DNA of 64,000 bases from Shimia sp. Alg240-R146 (GCF_947331465.1 NZ_CAMZOK010000002.1:62001-126000), one strand, 5' to 3'. Shown: positions 8,854-17,881, counted from the first letter of the stretch. Notes: generated by a model from the letters alone, not told the origin. A program made the numbers and translations.

Positions 8854-9890
8854 TGGTAGAGAAAGTCACATCCCTGCAGGTGGCCGAACGCGCCGGTGTC
8901 AGCCAATCCGCGGTCAGCCGCGTCTTTACGCCCGGTGCCTCGGTCAGCCAAAAAACAGTCGACAAGGTGCGCAAGGCTGCCGCTGAACTCGGGTATCGAC
9001 CCAATGTGCTGGCCCGCGCAATGGTCTCTGGCAAAAGCCGTATTATCGGCCTCGTCGTGGCCTATCTGGACAACTATTTCTATCCCGAAGCCTTGGAAAT
9101 CCTGTCCAACGAACTTCAGGAAAAAGGCTACCACGTATTGGTTTTTATGGCCTCGCAGACAGCCGGAAACATCGACGCTGTGGTCGAGGAAATCTTGGAT
9201 TATCAGGTGGATGGAATCGTGACCGCCTCGGTTGCCATGTCTTCTGATCTGTCACGGACATGCCGTCAGGCCGGTGTGCCTGTTGTGCACTTCAACCGGT
9301 TCGAAGACAGCCACGGTGTCTCAAGTGTCACGTCGGACAATTTCGCGGGCGGCCGTGAACTCGCTCAGTTTCTTGTCGCAGGCGGCCATCAGAAAATCGC
9401 CTATATCGCCGGTTGGGAAGGCGCATCGACCCAACGCGACCGCGAGGCCGGGTTTCGTGCGGGTCTTGCCGAGCAGGGCCACGCTTTGTTTGCCCACGGC
9501 GTAGGGGAATTTGACGTCGACCATGCCCGTGCCGCCGCCAACGCCATGTTCTCGGTCAAACCCGATGATCGCCCGGATGCTGTCTTTGTCGCCAACGACC
9601 ATATGGCCTTTGCGGTCATGGACGAGTTGCGCTTTGGCCTTGGCCTGCGCATTCCAGAAGACGTTTCTGTGGTCGGCTTTGACGATGTTCCGCCCTCTGC
9701 CTGGCGGGCTTATGATCTGACCACCATGCGCCAGCGTGCCAACCTGATGGTGGCGGAAACCGTTGATGCCCTTTTGGCACATATTGGAAACCCGAGGGAG
9801 GCTGCGACACGGCAGGTCGCCATTCCTGCACCCTTGATCATTCGCGGTTCTGCCCGCGTTCCCGACACCTGGCCTCCCCAAGAAGGATAA
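8853..9890 (+). CDS. LacI-family transcriptional regulator
   Basis: 345 aa. The N-terminal helix-turn-helix is SLQVAERAGVSQSAVSRVF and the hinge region LGYRPNVLARAMVSGKS; a periplasmic-binding-protein-like effector domain follows (residues about 60-340, ending with the FDDVPPSAW strand and a terminal IPAPLIIRGS). The ATG at 8853 overlaps the SDR stop; a GTG 15 bases earlier is less likely. It is the obvious binder of the two TGCATACGTATGCA-type sites at 304-327 and 361-380, giving feedback control of the cluster by a pathway intermediate. That pairing is inferred from shared position and the CpG-centred symmetry. Confidence 0.93.
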   Translation: MVEKVTSLQVAERAGVSQSAVSRVFTPGASVSQKTVDKVRKAAAELGYRPNVLARAMVSGKSRIIGLVVAYLDNYFYPEALEILSNELQEKGYHVLVFMASQTAGNIDAVVEEILDYQVDGIVTASVAMSSDLSRTCRQAGVPVVHFNRFEDSHGVSSVTSDNFAGGRELAQFLVAGGHQKIAYIAGWEGASTQRDREAGFRAGLAEQGHALFAHGVGEFDVDHARAAANAMFSVKPDDRPDAVFVANDHMAFAVMDELRFGLGLRIPEDVSVVGFDDVPPSAWRAYDLTTMRQRANLMVAETVDALLAHIGNPREAATRQVAIPAPLIIRGSARVPDTWPPQEG

Positions 9891-9895
9891 CCCCC

Positions 9896-10885
9896 ATGCA
9901 AGGCTTTGATCCCAAATTTCAGGATTTTCCTGACTATATCATCGGCATCACCAAGGAGATTTGGGAAGATCGTGGTATCGCGACGCTGCACCACTATTAC
10001 AGCGATGATATTGTTGTGCGCTCGCCCGGTTCTGTTGTGTTGGGTAATCAAAACGTGATTGGCGCGACAATGGCCACTTTGGCCGAATTCCCCGACCGAC
10101 AGCTTCTGGGAGAGGACGTGATCTGGTCCGGAACGCCTGAAGAGGGCATGCTGTCCAGCCACCGCATCCTGTCAACGGCAACGCATATGGCCGACGGCGT
10201 GTACGGCAAGGCCTCTGGTAAACAACTACGCTATCGCATTCTCGCGGACTGCCACGCGATCAACAATCAAATCAACGATGAATGGCTGATCCGCGATCAA
10301 GGCGCTATCGTGCGTCAGATGGGCTGGGATCCCAAAGACTACGCCGCCAACCTGATCGAAACAGAAGGCGGCGTTGCGAATTGCGTGCAGCCGCTGACGC
10401 CAAACGTCGACCAGCCTGGCCCCTACAAGGGCACAGGCAACGACAACGAATGGGGCGGGCGATACGCCGACATTCTGACCCGCATAATGGGGGCAGACAT
10501 CGCCGCAATCGAGGCGGACTATGACCGCGCGGTGCACTCTGAATATGTGGGGGGTGTCACCGGTCACGGCTGGGAAGCAGTCGACCGTTTCTGGATGAGC
10601 CTGCGCGCCAGCTTCCCCAATGCGATCTTTAAAATCGAACATCAGATCGGACGCGATGACCCAATGATGCCGCCCCGCGCCGCACTCCGCTGGAGCCTTT
10701 GGGGCAAGCACGAAGGCTGGGGGGCTTTTGGCGCGCCCACCGGAGCCGAGGTCTACGTGCTGGGTATCAGTCATGCTGATTTTGGCGCGCTCGTTTCGGA
10801 TCAGCCAAAGGTCCGCCGCGAATACACGCTTTTTGACGAGACATCGGTCTGGAAACAGATCCTGATGCAAACGGGGCAGGGGTGA
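9896..10885 (+). CDS. Tandem SnoaL-like protein (two NTF2-fold domains)
   Basis: 329 aa, starting six bases after the regulator stop, with AGGA just upstream. Residues about 10-150 form one NTF2-like unit (HHYYSDDIVVRSPGSVVLG, then ADCHAINNQINDEWLIRDQG) and about 190-325 a second (VGGVTGHGWEAVDRFW, then GAPTGAEVYVLGISHADF). Fewer of the DFWRVxDGK residues are kept than in the other tandem protein of the cluster, so the two are distant paralogues rather than a recent copy. Function is unknown. It is the last clear member of the LacI-controlled cluster. Confidence 0.75.
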   Translation: MQGFDPKFQDFPDYIIGITKEIWEDRGIATLHHYYSDDIVVRSPGSVVLGNQNVIGATMATLAEFPDRQLLGEDVIWSGTPEEGMLSSHRILSTATHMADGVYGKASGKQLRYRILADCHAINNQINDEWLIRDQGAIVRQMGWDPKDYAANLIETEGGVANCVQPLTPNVDQPGPYKGTGNDNEWGGRYADILTRIMGADIAAIEADYDRAVHSEYVGGVTGHGWEAVDRFWMSLRASFPNAIFKIEHQIGRDDPMMPPRAALRWSLWGKHEGWGAFGAPTGAEVYVLGISHADFGALVSDQPKVRREYTLFDETSVWKQILMQTGQG

Positions 10886-10923
10886 GCTGCGCGCTGACAT
10901 ATCTGCCTTTGTGCCATTCTCAG

Positions 10924-10955
10924 GCCGCGCGGCGTTTTCATGCGCATCGCGCGGC
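10924..10955 (+). terminator. GC-rich hairpin, possible attenuator
   Basis: GCCGCGCG (10924-10931) and CGCGCGGC (10948-10955) pair over 8 bp around a 16-base loop, 39 bases after the SnoaL stop. Only a short T-run (TTT) follows, so it is a weak terminator or a partial block before the bicupin gene. Confidence 0.4.
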
Positions 10956-11042
10956 TTTGCGGGCCCGTCGCTTGAACAACCGTCCACCGGGGTCGGCCGT
11001 TCTTTTCTCACGCGACAGCACATCAAACAAAGGACGACCCCA

Positions 11043-12008
11043 ATGACGCCACAAGACATCGAAGCCCGCATCGTTCGCTACGGCGATCTGCAACCCTGCA
11101 AAACCGCTTTTATCGACGCCCACACCCCCGGCAGCGATCAAAAAGAGAATTTCACCATCATCGGTGGTGGTGTGTCGGAAAGCCCCGATCAGCACGTGCA
11201 CATCACCATCCCGCATGGGTTCAACATTGGCGCTGCCGGCCAGCCACCCAAATGTCGCAACTCCCTGCATGACCACCGCACGGCCGAGGCCTTTTTTGTG
11301 CTGTCGGGCCGGTGGCGGTTTTTCTGGGGACGCTACGGCGATGCCGGCGAAGTGGTGCTTGAGAAGGGCGACATTTTCAATATTCCAACCGGCGTTTTTC
11401 GCGGGTTTGAAAACATTGGCACCAATTACGGAATGATCATGGCGATCCTTGGCGGTGACGACGCTGGTGGTGGCGTAATGTGGGCGCCGCAGGTGATCGA
11501 AGACGCGGCAGACCATGGGTTGGTTCTGGCCGAAACCGGCAAGCTTTATGACACCAAAGAAGGGGCAACGTTGCCCGACGGCGTGAACCCGATGCCGCTG
11601 ATGCAGGCCGACGAACTGGCCCAACGCGGCGAGCCGACAACCGCACAGGTGTTGCCAAACCACGTGGCCCGGTATTGGGACATGGTGGCTTTGTCAGACC
11701 GCGCGCCCGTGAAGGTCATAGGCGAAACGGGGTTGCTTCGCGACAAGCCGGGGTTTGAGGTGACCTTCATCACCCGCGGCTCTGCAAGCGCCAGCCCGAC
11801 CCAGTTTGAACACCCCTCTGTCTTGATGCCAGTCACCGGTCATTGGAAAGTGACGTGGGACGACGGCGCAGCCACCTTGGCGCCCGGTGACACAATGTCT
11901 GTGCCCGAAGGTCTGGCGCACAGTGTCGCGCCCTCCATGACCGGTGAGGCGGCTCTGTATCAAATCGTTGGAACGGGTGATCCGGCCGGTTTGACTTGGA
12001 AAGGTTAA
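11043..12008 (+). CDS. Bicupin protein
   Basis: 321 aa with two cupin barrels. The first (about 60-145) holds HDHRTAEAFFVLSGRWRFFWG and GDIFNIPTGVFRGFENIG, giving possible metal-binding His and Glu; the second (about 235-310) holds GHWKVTWDDGAATLAPGDTMSVPEGLAHSV with fewer ligands. The layout resembles gentisate/1-hydroxy-2-naphthoate dioxygenase-like bicupins, but the full His set is not evident in the second barrel. ATG 11043 follows AAAGGACG. Its downstream partners (MetE-like protein, hydrolase, RraA-like aldolase) suggest a small catabolic unit; ring or C-C bond cleavage is a guess. Confidence 0.78.
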   Translation: MTPQDIEARIVRYGDLQPCKTAFIDAHTPGSDQKENFTIIGGGVSESPDQHVHITIPHGFNIGAAGQPPKCRNSLHDHRTAEAFFVLSGRWRFFWGRYGDAGEVVLEKGDIFNIPTGVFRGFENIGTNYGMIMAILGGDDAGGGVMWAPQVIEDAADHGLVLAETGKLYDTKEGATLPDGVNPMPLMQADELAQRGEPTTAQVLPNHVARYWDMVALSDRAPVKVIGETGLLRDKPGFEVTFITRGSASASPTQFEHPSVLMPVTGHWKVTWDDGAATLAPGDTMSVPEGLAHSVAPSMTGEAALYQIVGTGDPAGLTWKG

Positions 12009-12083
12009 TCACTTTGCGTCGAAATCGCCACTGCCGCGATACCGACGCAATACAGACGTAATACCGACAGGAGATTTGGCACG

Positions 12084-13217
12084 ATGAGCAAAGTTTTAAC
12101 AACACACGTTGGTAGCCTGCCACGCACGCAAACCGTGGTAGATTTCATCTTTGCCCGCGAAAATGAAACGCCATTTGATCAGGCCGACTTTGATGCGGTC
12201 ATGACCGAGGCCGTCGACGAGACAGTCCGCAAACAAGTGGCCGCCGGCGTCGACATTGTAAGTGATGGGGAAACGAGCAAAATTTCCTATGCCACCTATG
12301 TCAAAGACCGCTACACGGGCTTTTCGGGCGACAGTGAACGCAATGCGCCCGCGGACCTGAAGATGTTTCCCAGCTTTTTGCAACGTCTTGCCGATGACGG
12401 CGGCACACCGCAATACGCCCGCCCCAAATGCACCGGTGAAGTGCACTCCAAAGGGCAGGGAGAGTTGATGAAAGACATCACCAACCTCAAGTCCGCAATG
12501 GCCAAACATGGGGTTGAACGTGGCTTTATGAATGCCGCATCACCTGGTGTTATCTCTCTGTTTTTGCAGAATGATCACTACACTTCACGTGAGGCGTATC
12601 TCGCAGCTTTGGCCGATGCGATGAAAGAAGAATACGAAACCATTGTGGCCAACGGATTGGATTTGCAACTGGATTGCCCGGACTTGGCGCTGTCGCGTCA
12701 TATGTTGTTTACGGATTTGAGCGACGCTGAGTTTGTGAAGGTCGCCAACATGCATGTCGAGGCACTCAATCACGCGCTGCAAAACGTTCCGCAAGACCGC
12801 GTGCGCGTGCACATCTGTTGGGGCAACTATGAGGGGCCGCATTGCTGTGACATCCCGATGGACACGGTGTTTCCCACCCTGATGTCGACCAAGTCACGGT
12901 ATGTGTTGTTTGAGACATCCAACCCCCGTCACGCGCATGAATGGGCGGTGTTTAGGGATCGAAAAGCGGAAATTCCCGACGACAAAGTGCTTGTCCCCGG
13001 TGTTGTCGACACCACGACCAACTTTGTTGAACACCCAGAGCTGGTGCGGCAACGCATTGAAAGATTTGTCGAAATTGTTGGTCCTGACCGGGTGATCGCA
13101 GGAAGCGATTGCGGGTTTGGCACATTTGCTGGCTTCGGTGCGGTCGATCCTGACATTGCCTATGCCAAACTCACGTCTCTTTCTGAAGGCGCGGCGTTGG
13201 TGAATAAAAACCTATGA
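12084..13217 (+). CDS. MetE C-terminal-domain-like zinc methyltransferase homologue
   Basis: 377 aa TIM-barrel protein of the cobalamin-independent methionine synthase family, corresponding only to the catalytic half of MetE. The four zinc-site positions are kept: His243 and Cys245 (HICWGN), Glu277 (FETSN) and Cys343 (GSDCGF). The N-terminal TTHVGSLPR is the substrate loop seen in the family. Relatives include short MetE-like enzymes and epoxyalkane:coenzyme M transferase, which activate a thiol on zinc. An AGGAG site precedes the ATG. It overlaps the next gene by ATGA. Neither homocysteine as acceptor nor a methyl donor can be assumed here. Confidence 0.82.
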   Translation: MSKVLTTHVGSLPRTQTVVDFIFARENETPFDQADFDAVMTEAVDETVRKQVAAGVDIVSDGETSKISYATYVKDRYTGFSGDSERNAPADLKMFPSFLQRLADDGGTPQYARPKCTGEVHSKGQGELMKDITNLKSAMAKHGVERGFMNAASPGVISLFLQNDHYTSREAYLAALADAMKEEYETIVANGLDLQLDCPDLALSRHMLFTDLSDAEFVKVANMHVEALNHALQNVPQDRVRVHICWGNYEGPHCCDIPMDTVFPTLMSTKSRYVLFETSNPRHAHEWAVFRDRKAEIPDDKVLVPGVVDTTTNFVEHPELVRQRIERFVEIVGPDRVIAGSDCGFGTFAGFGAVDPDIAYAKLTSLSEGAALVNKNL

Positions 13218-13912
13218 GCCTGCCACTGGTTCTCTTACCGGGCATGATGTGCGACGCGCGCCTTTTTGCGCCGCAGTTCGCAGCGTTCTCTGGCAGCTGG
13301 GCGATGATGACTGCCCCTATTGGCGGACATGATAAAGTTGAGGCATTGGCCTCAAGCGTACTTGCAGCCGTACCTGATCGCTTTGCTCTCGCTGGGCTTT
13401 CTATGGGCGGAATCGTGGCAATGGAAATGGTGCGACAAGCGCCAGATCGCGTCGCAGGTCTGGCCTTGATGGATACCAACCCACTGGCTGAGTCCGATGA
13501 GGTAAAAGCCCGTCGCGTCCCCCAGATAGAAGCCGTAAAGGCTGGGAACTTGCGACAGGTCATGCGTGAGGAGATGAAGCCGAACTATCTCGCGGATGGC
13601 CCAAACCAAGGCGCGATTTTGGACATCTGCATGGCGATGGCAACTGACCTCGGTGATCGCGTTTTTGTCAATCAATCCATTGCTTTGCGAGACCGTGTTG
13701 ACCAGACGGAAACGCTACGAAACTACCGCTCGGCCACTCTCGTTATGTGCGGAGAGGATGATACGCTCTGTCCGATTTCGCGCCACGAACTGATGGCGAA
13801 CCTGCTGCCGAACGCAAAGCTGGAGATCATCCGGAATGCAGGTCACTTACCAACTCTAGAACAACCTGAAACCACCAATGCCGCACTTAAGCGGTGGCTG
13901 GAGAAACTATGA
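13214..13912 (+). CDS. Alpha/beta-hydrolase
   Basis: 232 aa. The nucleophile elbow is GLSMGG with Ser63; the acid is probably in GEDDTLCP (about 175-182) and the base His in NAGHLPTLEQP (about 207-217), all in the usual order. No signal peptide, so cytoplasmic. It overlaps both neighbours by ATGA, so it is made with the MetE-like and RraA-like proteins. It probably hydrolyses an ester, lactone or C-C bond in the same pathway; the substrate is unknown. Confidence 0.85.
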   Translation: MSLPLVLLPGMMCDARLFAPQFAAFSGSWAMMTAPIGGHDKVEALASSVLAAVPDRFALAGLSMGGIVAMEMVRQAPDRVAGLALMDTNPLAESDEVKARRVPQIEAVKAGNLRQVMREEMKPNYLADGPNQGAILDICMAMATDLGDRVFVNQSIALRDRVDQTETLRNYRSATLVMCGEDDTLCPISRHELMANLLPNAKLEIIRNAGHLPTLEQPETTNAALKRWLEKL

Positions 13913-14604
13913 CCCCTTCGCTGTTAAACCTGCTTCGCGCTGTAGACACTCCCACAGTTTGCAATGCCATCGAGGTCGCTCAAGGCAAACGTGGCTTTGA
14001 CCAATTCACGCGCGGCACCATGTTGTGTTCCGCACCTGAGGCGCCTGCCATCGTCGGCTACGCGCGAACCGCGAAGATCGCTGCTATCGCTCCGCCTAAC
14101 GAACCGGCAGAGATCATTCGGGAACGGCGCATGGCCTATTATCGTCATATGTCCGAAGGGCCACGCCCGGCAATTTCAGTGGTCGAGGACGTCGATTTTC
14201 CGGATTGCATCGGCGCCTATTGGGGGGAAATAAACACCACTGTCCACAAGGGTTTTGGTGTATCTGGAGCGCTGACAAACGGGGTCATGCGCGATCTTGG
14301 CGATTTGCCCGAAGGCTTTCCCGTTGTGGCGGGCTCGATTGGTCCAAGTCATGGATTTGTCCATGTACGCGACGTTGGCTCGCCCGTGAACATCTTTGGC
14401 ATGCAAGTTGCGGATGGTGACTTGGTGCATGCGGACCGCCACGGCGCATTGGTCATTCCGCCAGATGTTGTCCACTTGCTTGAAAACGCGATCGAAAAGC
14501 TTCTGCAAGCCGAAAAACTCGTCCTCGGTCCCGCCCGTTCCGAGGAGTTTGATTTTGAAGCGTTCGAAAAAGCGTGGGCTGCTTTCGAGGCCTCACGAAC
14601 CTGA
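13909..14604 (+). CDS. RraA / HMG-aldolase family protein
   Basis: 231 aa. The core motif ALTNGVMRDLGDLPEGFPVVA matches the loop of the RraA/4-hydroxy-4-methyl-2-oxoglutarate aldolase family, in which the Arg-Asp pair binds substrate and divalent metal. The later HADRHGALVIPP is also typical. Many family members of this size act as aldolases or decarboxylases at the end of aromatic meta-cleavage or related routes; RraA proper is a shorter RNase E inhibitor. Overlap with the hydrolase (ATGA) and the metabolic company favour an enzyme. Substrate unknown. Confidence 0.82.
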   Translation: MTPSLLNLLRAVDTPTVCNAIEVAQGKRGFDQFTRGTMLCSAPEAPAIVGYARTAKIAAIAPPNEPAEIIRERRMAYYRHMSEGPRPAISVVEDVDFPDCIGAYWGEINTTVHKGFGVSGALTNGVMRDLGDLPEGFPVVAGSIGPSHGFVHVRDVGSPVNIFGMQVADGDLVHADRHGALVIPPDVVHLLENAIEKLLQAEKLVLGPARSEEFDFEAFEKAWAAFEASRT

Positions 14605-14644
14605 TTTCGTGCAGAGCCTTCGTATCTCTCCGATTGGCCTAGAG

Positions 14645-14684
14645 GCGAGCGCATTCGCACGCATTTTATGCGAATATCCCTCGC
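14645..14684. terminator. Hairpin between convergent genes
   Basis: ATTCGCA (14653-14659) pairs with TGCGAAT (14669-14675), extended by outer GCGAG/CTCGC arms. It lies in the 209-bp gap between the convergent RraA-like and amidohydrolase genes and could stop transcription from both sides. No long T-run is present. Confidence 0.35.
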
Positions 14685-14813
14685 GCCTGTGCGGAGACCG
14701 TCAAGAACAGCAACAAATATACCGCTATCAACGCGCTGCGACTTTCTTTGGGCCTCTTTCTTATTCAATTCGGCCGACATCAGGCCACCCGAAATACATC
14801 CATTGATGTTGCG

Positions 14814-16733
14814 TCAGTTGTCACTGGCTGCAGAAATCCGTAGCGGATCAAACGCCGAAGCCTGTGAGTTGCGGGCCGTAAGAGCCGCCGCCCAGTCTTG
14901 CTGTGCCTTGGATTTATCCTCCCAAACGCCGTGGACACGACACAGGAAAAGTTCTGAATCGTCCGGCACATTAACTTGCGCGAACCAATCCTGACGTTTT
15001 GAGGTTTGCGGCGCAGCTTTGGCAACGCGAAAATCCACGGCTGGCTCAGTGCGGGGCGGCTCCAAAGAGGACTGGTCGTCCAATATGTCGTCATAAAGCG
15101 TTGGACGCGCACCGCCAGTATCAATCGTGAACATTTTCAGCCATTGCGCCTTGTTGGACGGTTCAAAACGTCCTTTGTCTTCAACCGGGTAGCGGATCGC
15201 CTGACCTGGATTGACATCCTTCAGAACCTTACTGTCCGACACAACAATGGTCCCGTTGACCAAAACATAGGGGATGCCTGTCGACGGCAGCCCGTTTTTA
15301 CCTTTGGTGTAAGTTGCGTTTTCGGTGACATTTACAGGATCGAAAATTGTGATGTCTGCAATCATGCCTTCCTGCATACGGCCGCGCACATTCATGGGTT
15401 CAATGCCGGCGTCGCCCAATTGTTTGGCCGCCCAGTAGCTGAGCTGTGACAGCGTAAACATCAAAGGAACATCGTTCTCACGCGCAAGGCGAAGAAGGAC
15501 CGCATGCGAGCCTGCTGAGCGGGGATGGCCGGCATACTCCTCATACGGAGAGTCCCATTCAAGCCGCTCTCCTTTTTCGTTCAAACTGGGCATGCCATCG
15601 CCTGAAATGATAAAGTTGGGGACCTTGATCCAGTCTTTGATCCACTGTTCGCGCGGCGGACTAAATGCAATTGCCGTGCGGCCGGGTTCGCTCTCTTTGA
15701 ATTCTAGAAACTCTTCTTTGGTGACATAACGGTCCAGTTGCGGGTCAAATATGGTCTCCTCATACTTGTAGCCCATAGAGCCTTCCCAATTGTCAGGCCC
15801 AAGGATCGAGGCACCATAATTGCCGGACCCTGCTGTCCAAGGATACCACGTCGACCAGACGTTATACCCACGCGCGCGGGCAAGCTGCATCTTCTCTTCG
15901 ATTTCCCACCACCCATAGTCGTTGGTGTGGTGAAGCTGGAGCGAAGCGCCCAACACCATCGCGTTGGACAGCAACTCGTTGGCCCCTGTCGCGGTTTCAG
16001 TTGGGGTTGAGGCGCTCGGATGAAACCGGTGATGAGCTGCAGTCAGGCGGTCATATTTTGCAGCAATTTTCTGTGCTTCAAACATTTCATATGTGGTGAT
16101 GCCCTCGCGGGCATAGCCGATGGTTGACCCAATACCCAATGCGCCCTGCCGCAACCCTTCGTCCAGGATGGCCGTGATATCGTTCATTTGATCCAAAGAG
16201 CTGCGCGTTACCGACCAGCCATCTACGCCATCTTCGGCGGCCTCGATCCGGTAGTCGAAAAAATACGGCATCGACACATTTGGACCCTCGAGCGTCAATC
16301 CGTCATGGACCCGCATGCGGGCAAACTCCTGCCCAACCACAGTACCAAAATTGGCCTGTCTGTTGCCCTCTCGCTCGGCATACCATTCCGAAATGTTTAG
16401 GGCCCCAATTTCGAAATCCATCTGTGTGGTCACACCATCGCGCAGGTTTAGCTTAATCCCGAAGGGGCTTAGCCCATGTTGCTCGAGGTCAATGAACCCG
16501 GCGGCGACAACGTGGCCCGATGCGTCAATGGTTTCGGAACCCTCAATCATGTCGCTGGTGATTTCGGTGATCCATCCATTGTCAATGCCCACATTGGCCA
16601 CTTGGTCAAACCCTGTTTCTGGATCCATGACGCGGCCATTTAGAATAACAACATCATAGTCTGCAGCCATCGCAGAGTGGGGCAGCCCCGTTGCGGCGAG
16701 CGCTAATACGGCAAAAAATACGGTAGGTTTCAT
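14814..16733 (-). CDS. Exported amidohydrolase (N-acyl-D-amino-acid deacylase type)
   Basis: 639 aa from ATG 16733, which has a GGAGGATTT site just upstream; a start four codons earlier would lack it. A signal peptide (MKPTVFFAVLALAATGLPHSAMA) sends it to the periplasm. The body follows the D-aminoacylase/dihydroorotase-like amidohydrolase pattern: VILNGRVMDPETG, GFIDLEQHG, LEGPN, AAHHRFH, LQLHHTNDYG, ISGDG and the terminal MQEGMIADITIFDP with a beta-sandwich tail. The usual metal motif D-x-H-x-H reads D-L-E-Q-H, so the first His is replaced by Glu. It is divergent from an AraC regulator, its likely controller. Confidence 0.82.
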   Translation of the reverse strand: MKPTVFFAVLALAATGLPHSAMAADYDVVILNGRVMDPETGFDQVANVGIDNGWITEITSDMIEGSETIDASGHVVAAGFIDLEQHGLSPFGIKLNLRDGVTTQMDFEIGALNISEWYAEREGNRQANFGTVVGQEFARMRVHDGLTLEGPNVSMPYFFDYRIEAAEDGVDGWSVTRSSLDQMNDITAILDEGLRQGALGIGSTIGYAREGITTYEMFEAQKIAAKYDRLTAAHHRFHPSASTPTETATGANELLSNAMVLGASLQLHHTNDYGWWEIEEKMQLARARGYNVWSTWYPWTAGSGNYGASILGPDNWEGSMGYKYEETIFDPQLDRYVTKEEFLEFKESEPGRTAIAFSPPREQWIKDWIKVPNFIISGDGMPSLNEKGERLEWDSPYEEYAGHPRSAGSHAVLLRLARENDVPLMFTLSQLSYWAAKQLGDAGIEPMNVRGRMQEGMIADITIFDPVNVTENATYTKGKNGLPSTGIPYVLVNGTIVVSDSKVLKDVNPGQAIRYPVEDKGRFEPSNKAQWLKMFTIDTGGARPTLYDDILDDQSSLEPPRTEPAVDFRVAKAAPQTSKRQDWFAQVNVPDDSELFLCRVHGVWEDKSKAQQDWAAALTARNSQASAFDPLRISAASDN

Positions 16734-16876
16734 GAAATCCTCCAAATCAATCTAGGGTGGAGGGTATCGGTAAATACCGTCAAGGTGACCAAAAAAACAT
16801 GTCATCTCATCGGCGCTCGTATGAAGCTCCAGTCCTGATGATTGTTTTTGAGGCCGAACGTGTTAGGAAAGCATCT

Positions 16877-17881
16877 ATGCCTGAGACAACACCTGCTACC
16901 ATGAGCGTGGCCTTTCTCTTTCCAGTTTTTGACGGCCTTATGCGGTGCGGCATGACCGAACAGCAGTTGGCGGCTCAGCTTGATCTGAGCTTGCAGATGC
17001 TGCGGGATCCAGCAGTGACAATTCCCGCAAATAAAGTTTACGGCTTTCTCGCGTGGTCGACCTCCCAATCAAAGGATCCACATTTTTGCGCACATGTGGG
17101 TCAGGACATGGGCAAAGGCAACTGGGCTCCGGTTGTGCCGCTGATGGTGGAAGCAAAAACGGTGGGGGATTTTTTCCAACGGTTCAGTCATCTCGCGTCC
17201 AAACAAGGCCGCGCGGCCAGCTACCGATTAGAAGTTGAAGGCCCTGTCGCGCTTTGGAAACTGATGCGCGCAACGGGGGCAAGTGAGGCCGCGGTGTTCG
17301 CTGATGCAATGGCAACAGGCTTTTTTGTTGAGGTTTTGAAGCGCGCCGCCAATCTGGATTGGGCGCCAAGTCAGTGCATTGCTGTGATCGGTGACCCCGC
17401 TTTGGTTCCATCCGAGCTTTTGCCGCAGACATCGGTTCTGTCAGGGGATGTAGGCCTCAAGTTGCGGTTCCCCGCCACCTGTCTCAGCCTGGACATGCCG
17501 GAAGTGTCGAAAACAAACACTGCCACCCAAGTGCAAATCCCGACGCCCAAAGAACTTACTTTGGAAAGCCGTGTGCGGCTTGCTATCACGCAACGGATTT
17601 CAGACCCAAATTTGGACATTCAGAAGCTGGCCGACGCAATTGGTTTGTCAAAATGGAAACTTCAAACCGGTCTAGCAGCCGAAGGCACCAATGTGTTGGC
17701 CATCAAAGACGAGGTTAGGCAAAACGAAGCCCTCCGTCTGGTTCGATCTTCTAACGCTCCCGTTTTCACAATTGCCAGCAAGCTTGGATATGCAAACAGC
17801 GCCAATTTCGCACGCGCGTTTAAAGCATGGACGGGTGTATCACCTCGGGAATTTAGGCGGATGCAGTTGGCGCAAGGTTAG
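16877..17881 (+). CDS. AraC-family transcriptional regulator
   Basis: 334 aa from ATG 16877, preceded by TAGGAAAG; an in-frame opening at 16799 would add 26 residues. The C-terminal 100 residues hold two helix-turn-helix units, LDIQKLADAIGLSKWKLQ and FTIASKLGYANSANFARAF, followed by WTGVSPREFR, all hallmark AraC sequences. The N-terminal part (about 1-220) resembles the ligand-binding region of OruR/arabinose-binding-domain AraC members. It is divergent from the exported amidohydrolase with a 143-bp gap, so control of that gene is likely. Confidence 0.9.
   Translation: MPETTPATMSVAFLFPVFDGLMRCGMTEQQLAAQLDLSLQMLRDPAVTIPANKVYGFLAWSTSQSKDPHFCAHVGQDMGKGNWAPVVPLMVEAKTVGDFFQRFSHLASKQGRAASYRLEVEGPVALWKLMRATGASEAAVFADAMATGFFVEVLKRAANLDWAPSQCIAVIGDPALVPSELLPQTSVLSGDVGLKLRFPATCLSLDMPEVSKTNTATQVQIPTPKELTLESRVRLAITQRISDPNLDIQKLADAIGLSKWKLQTGLAAEGTNVLAIKDEVRQNEALRLVRSSNAPVFTIASKLGYANSANFARAFKAWTGVSPREFRRMQLAQG

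Noticed and set aside
10325-10334. A further TGGGATCCCA inside the tandem SnoaL gene, matching the GntR operator core.
   Set aside because: It lies in coding sequence (Trp-Asp-Pro codons), is single, and is far from the GntR regulon; likely chance.
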